Shown here: one piece after another, positions 54,887-64,000 of the stretch | Position numbering within the stretch: the stretch's first letter is position 1 | Layout: each line of letters opens with the position of its first letter | Source: Coprinellus micaceus | Taxonomy: Eukaryota; Basidiomycota; Agaricomycetes; Agaricales; Psathyrellaceae | Assembly: GCA_951394405.1 (NCBI GenBank) | Contig: OX596339.1 | Span: 372,001-436,000, forward strand | Direction: 5' to 3' | DNA length: 64,000 nt | Notes under the pieces: generated by a model | What the model was told of the DNA's origin: nothing | The model's input: only the letters and a program-made list of their open reading frames with translations | Database searches by the model: none | Made by a program: the position numbers and the translations under genes

Positions 54887-57158
54887 ATGGTCAAGTATTC
54901 TAAAGGCGCAGGCTGTTCAATGGGTGATCAAGTATGCGACGCCGAGGTACGAAGCAGACCCCTTTCAGCAGTGTTCCCTAATGAACAGCCCCGTTGAGAA
55001 CACGAGTTGGGCGGTGGATGGAGTGTTCTACGTTAGCCTTGCCGCTGGCGATTGCATCGCCTTGGATACCTGCATCCCCGACAACACGACCACTCATCGA
55101 GAAGAGGCTAGGAGGGTTTTCCCGACCCTGAAACCTTCAGATTCCCCGTTCGATTCCGCGACTACGACCACCACAGTTTCAGATGGCCCGACAGCGAGCC
55201 TGGAGAAGGCGCTTTCAGGGGACGTTGCCTGGAAAGCCATTGAAAATGAGTTCAAGGGGGGCGGATTTTGGGAGTGCGAAGGAGAACCTATGGAGAACCA
55301 CAAAGACTTCAATACCGCCTCCTCCGTGCTGTTAGCCAGCCGCTGGCGATCTGTGAGTACCAAATCGTGATGTACTCCCACCGAGCACGGCTAACGTATT
55401 CAGCATTTGCAGAAAGGTACCCCTGATAAGAGGGTTGAGGCTTCAGAGAAGTCCGCACTTAAGGTGAGTACCGCCATCCACCCTTAGAAAAACACTAGCT
55501 AACTCGAATCACACGATCTCCCTTAAGTTCCAATCATGGTTTAAGGAACTCTTGAACGATAAGGACCTCAGCGATTGCCTCGAGCTGGACATGGAGAAAG
55601 TATACTCCGCAATCGCTGGCCTTGCTGCCCCGGCTAGCGATGAGCCAGCGGGGAAGGGGGGGATCGGCAGCCGCCAGGGCCCACACGAAACAGGGCTTCT
55701 GGATGTCGATATTATCCGTCTTCCTGATGTCGAGAAACCTGATGTGAAAGTAGGTGTAGTACTCGTCGATGCATTTACTTCGAATGTAGGCTGATGCGTG
55801 GTAGATCTTTCGCCTGAAACTTACCATTCGGAGTAAGCCCTCAAAGAAAGTCATTTTGCGGAGTGGCATGAAAGGAGGCAAGCTTGGCCTATCAATCGGC
55901 ACCATTCAGAATCTAACAGCCGTTACATGTAGATTTGTCATCCTTAAAATACTGGCCTTCCCGTAAACACCTGGAGTCTGTGATCAGCGCAGTGAGACAC
56001 GTGAACCCTGATGGAGCTTGGAGGGTACGAGCCAGGGGCAACACAACGATTTTAAAGATTCGAGCTCGAAAGCCCAAACTTGAATCAGGAATTCCGACCA
56101 AATTCGCCTCAGCAGGCTTCTTAAGTGGCCCACAGGTCGATATCCAGAAGGTGCGTGTCCCATAGCATAAGCCCAGCTTCGTTCAGCACTGGATCCTGGG
56201 TTTTCCGTTAGCGATTCCCCGTTTCCCTGGATGAGCGCAGACATCGCACCTCTCAGATGGCGTCGTCTGTGGTGAGCCCAGCCACCACCGACTGCCTAAG
56301 CGCGCTAATAAATACCTGGTATAGCTGGAATCGGTAGGAAAACGAGACCACGAGGCTCTATCACTCTCGACGGTTGATCCACCCCCAGACGGGGGATATG
56401 CATACGCCATCTCCAAAAACTTGACAGAGGGTGTCAAGGGCGGACCGGAAAACCTACTTACGCACCTCACTCAGGACGTATTCCTCGATATGCATGGCGA
56501 CATTGAGCGAAAGACTACAAGGCTATCTGAATTCTCAGAGTTGCTCTCCGAGTCGGTGAGAGAACCGAGACGTACCCTATCCATGAAGCTAACAGATAGC
56601 ACTTATCACCAGCCGTGGCGATTTCCTTCCATCGTTGAAGAGCTCAGCATCACACGAGACGCCCTTTCTAGACTGGAGGGCCACCTGAAAAACGCAAAAG
56701 AGCCCCTAGGGGACGGAAATCCTTTTGTCACCGTCTCTGATGCCGCCCACCAGGAATTGCCCATCATGGACTACGCTATCGCTACCTTTGGAGGTACCGA
56801 TAAAGAGTTCGTTGTGGTGCGTAGTATCTCCCAATCCCGAGTGTCGACTGTCCAACCTCTTTGCCCAGTATTTCCGTCTCACGTTAAAGGTAACTGTTGA
56901 TTGCCTTCATGGGGCGACCATCAGTGATAGCCTTCCGGGTGCTGCAACACGGAGGGAAGTATACCTGGTCGAGAGTGAGCCCCATTACTGCAGCTCGTGG
57001 AGTGGCACTAACAGGTACGGTGCTGGGCAGCATGGGAAAGAAGGCCGTTCCCTCTTCGAGTCAAATTCATTGAGGAGGTCGAGAGCGAGATCAGTGCAAT
57101 GGACGACGGGGCGAACCCGACCAACGGCGGGGAAAGACGTTACGAATCTACGTCCTGA
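54887..57158 (+). CDS. Unrecognised multi-exon protein, copy C of the local A-D family
   Basis: The ATG at 54887 starts MVKYSKGAGCSMGDQ, followed by an intron and ENTSWAVDGVFYVSLAAGD, matching copy A's VVDGVFHVGLHRG. The first splice needs a 37-nt intron to stay in frame; a 57-nt choice shifts the frame. Then come SLEKALSGDVAWKAIENEF, ASRWRS, and after two introns FQSWFKELLNDKDLSD. The signature reads TGLLDVDIIRLPDVEKPDVK, intron, IFRLKLTIRSKPSKKVI, intron, LKYWPSRKHLESVISAVRHV. Exons unique to this copy follow (NLLTHLTQDVFLDMHGD, LSRLEGHLKNAKEP), and a plausible end is FIEEVESEISAMDDGANP before a stop at 57156. No known domain; the last two joins are tentative. Confidence 0.5.
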
Positions 57159-57265
57159 GTCCCACAACATGATATCTACCAGCGTTCCAACCCACCGTAC
57201 TCCCCATCCAAGGCGTAAACAATTTTGGTCGATTGTGCAGTCCATCACTTGCTGATACGTACTAT

Positions 57266-59013
57266 CTATTCAGAGTCAAATAAATGGTCTGTAAATCCGA
57301 TTGCAATATTACGGCTCTCTTCGGACATTGCGTTGATGAATTCGTCCCGCGGGTAATACACTGACCCTGCCATATGCTCTTCAGGGAGTGAGCGCCAACA
57401 CAGTCCGACCCGTCGGTAATAACCCTCACTTACCCAGGCAGAGTGTGGTGGTATGTTTGGTCCGCCCCAGGCGGGATTGTGTTTGTGTAGTCCAGAGGAC
57501 TATCGAAGTCCTTGACAGCTAGATGCCCTGTGATTACCCCTCGCACATCGTCCTAGGGAGCATATCTACTGCACCTTAAACAATCGTCGGCGGTGGCTAG
57601 GAAACCAGAGAGCTGTTAAGTCCAGAATCTTCTTCGTGTTGGGTGGTTTCGGCGCTTTCTTGGCGTCGGTTGGTGTGATATAGTCCGGTATCTTTCGGAA
57701 TGCACCAGGGGTTACACTTGAAACATGTCCATCGTGACCGATTAGGCTTTCCAGCCACTGAATGCTGTCACTGGATGTGGCCAAACCGCGACATTTGAAC
57801 GTACCTCGCGTACGACCGAAAGCTCGGACGGCTTTAAGTCTCTCGCGAATTCCAATCGCTCGCGGGATACGACTTTCTCTCCGGCGGGTTGAAGTTCGAG
57901 GGTCGTCGTCAGAATATTCTCTAGAGCCCGGCCGTCTGTCGTGTTGTTGCGTTGCCGGTCTGTAAGGTTCTCTTGCAAAGCCTTGATAACGCCGGCAATT
58001 GCAATTTTGAGATTGCTGGGCAATGTCAGCACCTCCCACTTGTCGATTCCATCATAAAAAGGCGCGATCGGAAGGTACAAGCCGTCCTTCTTATCCAAAT
58101 CCCCTGTGTCAATCTAAAGCATCATTGAATGGGGTGGGGGAATACGATGCGTCTCCGACGCACATACGTTCTCGAATTTGAACTGTCTGAGCACGTATTC
58201 CGCACCCAGGGAGTTGTGTCTACCAAAAGCCTTCTCCAGTGCAAGTGTTGCTAAACACAGTTACAGTTGAGCCGGTGATGCAATGGAACGAGACGGGGAA
58301 AGAGCTCACTATACTTCAGCAAGCTAACATGAGAATCCCCCAGCTGTCTTCTCAGTTCTTCCCGACGCCAGGCTCCAAGCCTTTCGAGATCCTGAGATCG
58401 CAGAATCAGACTATGTTCTTCCATCTGAAGGTTGGTCTCTATTGCGTCAAGCCGCTTCGACCGGGTTTCCAATTCTGATAGGCGTCTCTGCGTTTCTATC
58501 TCCCTCCTCTCGAGGTCCAGCGATTTCTGATGCACACGGGACTGTTCTTCCTTGACTTGGATTGAAGCTTCTCGCAGTTGTTCTTCCCTGACCTCTAGCT
58601 CCGTCATTCGAATTGAGACGTCGTGTTCCCGTTTAGCGACTTTTCCTTCACGTTCCGAGATAGACCTTTGGGCATCTTCCAAGGCTTCCTAAGCGTGGTG
58701 TCAACCAGGTCTATATATCTTCGAAGCAGTAGAGGGTCGACAGACCTTCCAACGTTCGAATTCAGTGCCGAACTGACGCTCAGCTTCAGGCACCTTCCCT
58801 TCTCGGGAGTCTACAGTTCGTAGAGGTTCGTCCAATAGGGGGAGCCTCGGGTTCTCAGACCCAGTCTGTGGTAGCAGAGTCAGTATCCGATACAAGCCAC
58901 ACTGGGATCACGAACCCTGAGGGCCTCGTTACACTGGTCGTCGGACCCAGAAAGTTGCTCCCTAGCCATCGGTGTCTCATCACAATCCAATCCAATTTCG
59001 CCGTGAGGCACAT
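57266..59013 (-). CDS. Unrecognised coiled-coil protein, copy D of the local A-D family
   Basis: From ATG 59013 (MCLTAKLDWIVMRHRWLGSN) an intron leads to NPRLPLLDEPLRTVDSREG. Then a strong coiled coil spans about 130 residues (58,690-58,300; REGKVAKREHDVSIRMTELE, LEVREEQLREASIQVKEEQ). After TTLALEKAFGRHNSLG come DLDKKDGLYLPIAPFYDGID and WLESLIGHDGHVSSVTPGAF. The signature is weak but placed as in the other copies (KKILDLTALWFPSHRRRLFK, intron after Lys). The last exon reads VYYPRDEFINAMSEESRN and ends at 57266, as in copies A-C. Copies C and D converge with about 107 bp between stops. The coiled coil is special to D and suggests self-association. No known domain. Confidence 0.55.
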
Positions 59014-61482
59014 GGTTGGAGAAGATAGCGTCCACCGATTGCTATTGATGAGGCTGGGTTGGCTGTCGTTTGGATGCCCTTGGCTGGGGGGCTGCAAGAC
59101 TCACTGAACGGCGAAATGGTCTTCTACGTGGTATCTTTTTCCTGCCCCGATACTGCACCTAGTGGCCATGAGCATCATGAAATCCAGCTGTGCGGAAATA
59201 CCCGTGGTAGTAGGCCGGCCTTTACCTGCTTTCCATGGATATTTACTTGGTACGAGTTTCCCCCGACGAAACTAGCACGATCAACCCTGAATGATGATGC
59301 CCCTCCCAGTATAGCGTTCCTAGGAAGAAAGTCAGAAATCCTCGGCTCAAAGGAGTGACTGAGACAACACACCCCGCTGGGGAACCAGGCTCGAGGACCT
59401 GGTTCTTTTGAGCCCCTCGGGCCATTGACATACGAGGTGGAAAAGTGGACATGAAATGAGACGGGGAGCGTTCCAGGTCGTGGGGTGATGGGGCAGAGCC
59501 GATTGGTGGGTCACAAGTTGTCATCGAGCGATGAACTCTTAGATACGATATCCGTTGCGGCGGGTCTATCCTAATTGGGGACCGCAAGCACTCCCGCACC
59601 GGCATGGCTCCGAGTCCAAGCAAAAGAGCATCCACTCTCACCAGTCCAAGGACCACTATCTCAACCCGGTGTTAAGACGTTAAGAGCTGATACGTTCTAT
59701 CGAGAGTCTGGATCAGTTCCTTGAGCCTCGTCTGATAGAATACACTCACAACGCCTGGTGCTGACTCGAACAGCGTATCTCGGTCAATCGGCTTCTGTAA
59801 ACCGTTTCGCTGCAAATCTGAATCACGCGGGCTCGCGGAAGCTCACGTTGGTTAGGGCGCCCATGCACCTGGGGTGCAGATTGGCATGAGAATGTACCCG
59901 CGTATACCATGTAAGGAAGCGTTGGACCATGTTAAGGGCCTAACAAAGTTAGCAATTGGTTGGCATAGCGGCATAGCCGTCTGAGTCAAACATATACAAG
60001 CATGATATCACGATCCCTGCTCTCTCTATTTTATTTTTTCAATTACTAGGTTTGGACCTCAACCCCTTCATCCCACCCACGGGACCCAACTGTGTCTCTC
60101 CACCCCGCGTATACTCTCCCAGAACTTAGAAGGGGCGCTCTCAAGAGAATCAATTTCGGTTGGACACGGTGGCTTTCCGTCCCACTGCTGTCTAGACTCT
60201 TCCGAACCATCGTCTCACTCGTCCCTCCAAAGGCCTTTCCGAGCCAGCTGCTCTGCGGAACTGAAAATACCTTCGAAATTCTCTATCTGCCACGACCCAC
60301 CGTACCCCAGCACCCTTCCTGCTTCCCTCACTCGGCTTGGCTCCAAGAACGGCGGAGGAATCATCGAGATACGGGGCACACTACGTCACCGCCTCGACCA
60401 CAAGCCGGGATTGAAATGAAATTCAATCTGTGAGGGGGCCAGGCGCTTGATTTTGGTCACACGCGCTCGTTAATTCTCCCCACGAGTTGCCCACACGCCG
60501 GACTGCGACATTGCTTCACATAGCCTCTTCAAGTTCCGATATGGCTCCCCCTCCACCGTGATGTCTCTCAGGAATATGCTTGCCTTTATTCTGCGTTCTG
60601 GGAGCCTTTGACCTTCTTCGACCAATTTTCCACGCAGTATCGTTTGCATAAGAGTGCGGTCTCGTCCGAGGCCGATTAATAACAGCTACCGTGACGCTCC
60701 CCCCATCGTATTCTAGCCCTTTCCAGTCGGGCGACTTGCTCACGGTCCTCAGAAACACCAGCTAGAGAGTAAGGATGTGCCTGGGGCACTGCAATGGTCA
60801 GATTCACAGGGCCGTATACAACGAGGCAACCGTCCGGATGGAGTGCGGATTCCAGTTACGAGGAGCAGCGTCAAGGTCACAGTTCCATGGCGTGTATTGG
60901 GGTACGATGCGGGCGCACATGGGCGCCAAACAGCGGGAACGGCGTGACCACATCAGACCGGAGTCCCTCTTACCTCATAAGGCCTTGTACGGTCATTCCC
61001 ATGGGTTCGAATGGTAAGAGCCCTGGCATTCGATCCGGAACCCGAGTTACTAAACGGCAGTTCAGATAGATTTGAGGGCCCATCTATCCTTCGGTATTGC
61101 CTTACCTCATCACCATGTCGCAGTCCAGCTTATCCGTCGGCACGATTGAAGTAACCGTGGTGTCTGCCACCCGGGCGACGAGACACTCAAAGCTATAGCT
61201 CTGGTTTGTGTTGCGCCAGACTGCATGACCGCTAGCCCAGGTGCCCGATGTATGGCGCCCATCAACTAATCTCGTATGAATTATCATGCAACTCTTCTCC
61301 AGACTCTGGGTGTCTTTTCCCGAATTTCAACGGCCTTGTGGGGGATCATGGGAGAATGTGACTGTCCCTTTGGGCATCACGCTTCACCTCGCCTTATTCC
61401 ATACGACCTTTGCAGAGCTGGTACCTTCCATCGACGTCCACCTTCACCCCCCATCCCACCGTCCCGGCTCTGCAACATTGTA
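59014..61482. other. Long stretch with one possible small gene
   Basis: A minus-strand chain between 61,287 and 60,516 may be coding: MIIHTRLVDGRHTSGTWASG, then ALTIRTHGNDRTRPYE after an intron with good borders, then LVFLRTVSKSPDWKGLEYDG. I do not recognise it. The rest (59.1-60.5 kb) has only random-looking frames. Confidence 0.3.
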
Positions 61483-62433
61483 ATGCCCAACCCCAGGTTC
61501 CAGACGAAAGAAGGAAAGCAGATTGACAGGTTCTTCAAACACATCGGTAGCCAAGTCGAAGACGGAGATGTGGTCCTTCCGTCCGTTCCTTCCACCTGAG
61601 TTTGCACAGGACGTTGTTCAACCGCTCAGCAGGTTATTCGGCCCATCAGGATGTGGGAGGAGCACGGTGGGTTCTGACCTCTCTGATGGTATTCGACGCT
61701 TACTTCAATCCAGTTCATAAACAGCCTCTTACCCCCTGACGCGAAGAGGCGCCCCAAGGCCCAAGGCGGACTAGATTCCGTCACTGAGTCTTGCGAGCTG
61801 TTTGTGGTGGAGAGCGGCCCATTCCGTCGGAATTCGGATTACAGAAAGCTCCCCGGCAGGCTGGTGTTGATCGATACCCCTGGGTTTCAGAACAGCAACG
61901 CAACAGATGAAAAGGTTGCGCAAGACATTAGCACATGCCTCCAGTCACTGTGAGTGATCCAAAGCTTGGATGCGACTTAGCTGAGGGACTATTCGGATCC
62001 TAGGTTTTCACAGCGAAAGGTCTGGGTAGCCGGTGCTATAGTCATGGCATCGATCGAGACCGACCGTGTACGACCTATCAGGAGCGATTCCCTATCCGAT
62101 AGGCTGAGTTCGGAATCCACACCTCCAATTGCCATCGTCACAACTCATTGGGACGTCCTCCCTGATCACGCCCAAGGGAGGCGAAAGGAAGGCATTCTGC
62201 GGAGGTCTTTGTGGGCTCGCGCCCCAGAGAACGCCCTGATGTTCCGATTCTATAACACCAGTAACTCTGCGTGGAAGGCGATGGATGGAATCGTCCATGA
62301 ATTTGTGTCATTGTCGGACATGAACAGGGTGCGAGACGAGAAAAAGAGGTCTGGGAGCTTCATTGGGCGCCTGATCCATTTCATCGTTGGATTGGTGAAC
62401 AAGCAATTGCCTGGTGGCACTCGTGACCGTTAA
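61483..62433 (+). CDS. P-loop GTPase-like protein, local copy 4
   Basis: The ATG at 61483 gives MPNPRFQTKEGKQIDRFFKH and exon 1 ends GDVVLP, the same end as in copies 2 and 3. The 34-nt microexon (61633-61666) encodes LFGPSGCGRST, with Arg for the P-loop Lys. Then FINSLLPPDAKRRPK, the G3 motif RLVLIDTPGFQNS, and after an intron VWVAGAIVMASIE, AIVTTHWDVLPDHA (G4 region) and YNTSNSAWKAMDGIVHEF. The C-terminus SFIGRLIHFIVGLVNKQLPG is amphipathic to hydrophobic and may bind membranes. All exons join in frame. It lies 20 kb from copies 1-3, beyond the KDZ transposon. Confidence 0.75.
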
Positions 62434-63534
62434 AGTGTTGAGGGTGATCAATGCAGACCGCCAATTATTATGTGATTTTTATTTTCTATTCCACTCGCAC
62501 TGACGCTGTGTATTTATCATCATAACACTTTGACAGGGCGCTCCAGCCCCCTGCTCCGTATTTAGAACCTACGATCCTATATGTAACCCATTAGAGCCCA
62601 GCACGTACCACTAGATATTTTGCATAAAGCAGTCCACCGCCGCAATTGCCGTACGACTCGGAACTTCTGCATGATCGCATCAAAAACTTCAGGTTCAGTT
62701 ATGTAGTTCTGTTGTAGACTCGTAACCAGCCCCTCTGAACTTGAGAGGTTAAGAACAAGTTCTTCCGCTTCGCGGAACCTCGTCAGGGCTGCGCTCCGCG
62801 CGATTAATTTATTAATAGCCTCGCCCAGTATAGAGGGGCCAAGTCACAGGTCTAGTTCTGTTGGAAAACACACGTAATCGCCCTTTGCAACGAACTTCAT
62901 CTGGACGCCGCCGGCCGTCCGACTGTAGACATCAGCCTCCTGGAGCCCCCAAAGAAGATACGATCGGGGCGCTGGTGTCGCCTTTGGATGTCCGAACACG
63001 ACACATCTCATGGATGGCACGAGGTCGGCGCGTGTTCCTCACGATCGTACATGGGCGCCTATTTCGATGAAGCGACCCACACTGAACTCCTCGCGTTTCC
63101 GCTTCCTTCATATTACCAGAGAGCCGGGATCTTGAACGAAGTGGCGACGTAGAAGAGCTATGAGATATTGAGAGCCAAACTCTGCTCAGCAGCGTCGAAA
63201 TCGACCTCAGACCCGGGGGACACCTGATTCGGATGTGATTGATGTGGGTACCATACATTGCGACATGACGTTTGGGACACGCTCCTGCCTCGTTGGTGAC
63301 ACGTACCCTGAACCTATGAAGAACAGATGTCCCAGTAGTCGTCACAAGCACAGCTGGGCAAGAGGTGACAGATCCCCCGATCCTGGACATAGTTCTCACG
63401 ACCCCTCCCCCCCTGGTACCCCCCCTATATAAGGAAATTTGCGTGCCCTGCTTGGCTTTGCCATGCATCCAGCTCCGACGGCATCTGACAAACCGCCGAG
63501 ATCCTGCCTTTCTTCAAGGTTCGCCTTTCCCTCA
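62434..63534. other. Intergenic stretch with a TATA box near its right end
   Basis: A 178-codon minus-strand frame (62,932-63,468) is open but has no motif and overlaps the promoter-like site at 63,426; I do not call it. Confidence 0.35.
63426..63433 (+). promoter_or_regulatory. TATA box candidate
   Basis: TATATAAG preceded by a C-rich run lies 102 bp before the ATG at 63535. Confidence 0.45.
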
Positions 63535-63708
63535 ATGTCGCGTCTTGCGGCGCGTCCTAAACTTGTATTAAATGCGTTGAAAGGTGCGCACGGACCTTTC
63601 TCGCATCTCTTTAAGCACCATGGAAGTTCGGGCATGTATAACACCCCGCCCATGGTTCAACTTTCGAATTCTGGAACTGTACCATCCCCTACCAACGTAC
63701 TTTCATAG
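63535..63708 (+). CDS. Small basic protein of 57 residues, unrecognised (maybe first exon of a longer gene)
   Basis: MSRLAARPKLVLNALKGAHG looks like an Arg-containing amphipathic N-terminus of the mitochondrial-targeting type. HLFKHHGSSGMYN and a Ser/Pro-rich end follow, to a TAG at 63706. A TATA box lies at a fitting distance upstream. No family match is known to me, and a splice into later exons cannot be excluded. Confidence 0.35.
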   Translation: MSRLAARPKLVLNALKGAHGPFSHLFKHHGSSGMYNTPPMVQLSNSGTVPSPTNVLS

Positions 63709-64000
63709 AAACCACTTAGTTTATCGAGTGTTGAGACTGCATACCCTACTGAGACTGCTTTTAATTCTTCGATTCATATCATCCGGGATTTTCTCTTCTT
63801 CTACTTGACTCCATTTCCCAAGAGCGGGGAAGCACAGCTCCTCGAGACCGTGACGCGTTGTGTTCCCAATGCCAACAGTGGGCCAAACATGAGTGCAGTG
63901 AGATATGTGTTTCGGGTTCAAGGACAGGCCAACCTGATGCTTTGGCGCTGGCGAAGAGCCCCTGCGGGGAGTTCCAATACCTGGGCAAGCCGACCTCATG

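Noticed and set aside
62932..63468. 178-codon minus-strand frame
   Set aside because: No motif, and it overlaps a TATA box candidate for the opposite strand.

Overview
The window looks like part of a chromosome from a mushroom-forming basidiomycete (Agaricomycotina). The genes are cut by many short introns of about 45-65 nt with GT..AG borders and CTRAY-type branch sites. Gene content also fits: F-box/LRR proteins, a fungalysin, SRA-YDG proteins, expanded degenerate GTPases, a Ty1/copia retrotransposon and two KDZ-type (Kyakuja-Dileera-Zisupton) transposase loci. I do not name a genus. Exon joins were read by eye from splice signals and reading frame; no alignment was run.

Layout. 1-1855: 3' end of a copia element with its 3' LTR, lying against (probably inside an intron of) a decayed secreted tripeptidyl-aminopeptidase-like gene (1897-2764). 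3.4-11.3 kb: a gene pair, a CxC5/CxC6-KDZ protein with one nonsense codon and a SAP-domain protein, flanked by short repeats that may mark a second element; a small acidic repeat protein lies at its left side. 12.6-16.6 kb: divergent F-box paralogues. 17-18.7 kb: copy A of an unnamed local gene family. 20-27 kb: an unrecognised gene, a fungalysin (M36) protease and a small secreted protein. 28.6-29.9 kb: a glycine-rich disordered protein. 31.2-34.8 kb: two tandem SRA-YDG genes. 35.4-41.1 kb: three P-loop GTPase-like paralogues; a fourth is at 61.5 kb. 42.38-52.14 kb: an apparently complete KDZ transposon with about 870-bp terminal inverted repeats, a ten-exon transposase with no break found, and two accessory genes. 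53.4-59 kb: copies B, C and D of the unnamed family.

How it fits together. About a third of the window is mobile DNA or a likely derivative. The rest is largely lineage-specific duplicated families (F-box, SRA, GTPase and the A-D family) sitting between and around the elements. The most interesting points are the intact KDZ element whose ends are built from dozens of copies of a 10-bp palindrome; a GTPase family whose P-loop is alone on a 34-nt microexon in all four copies and has lost the P-loop lysine in three; the four-copy A-D family; and the presence of SRA 5-methylcytosine readers in the same window as KDZ elements.
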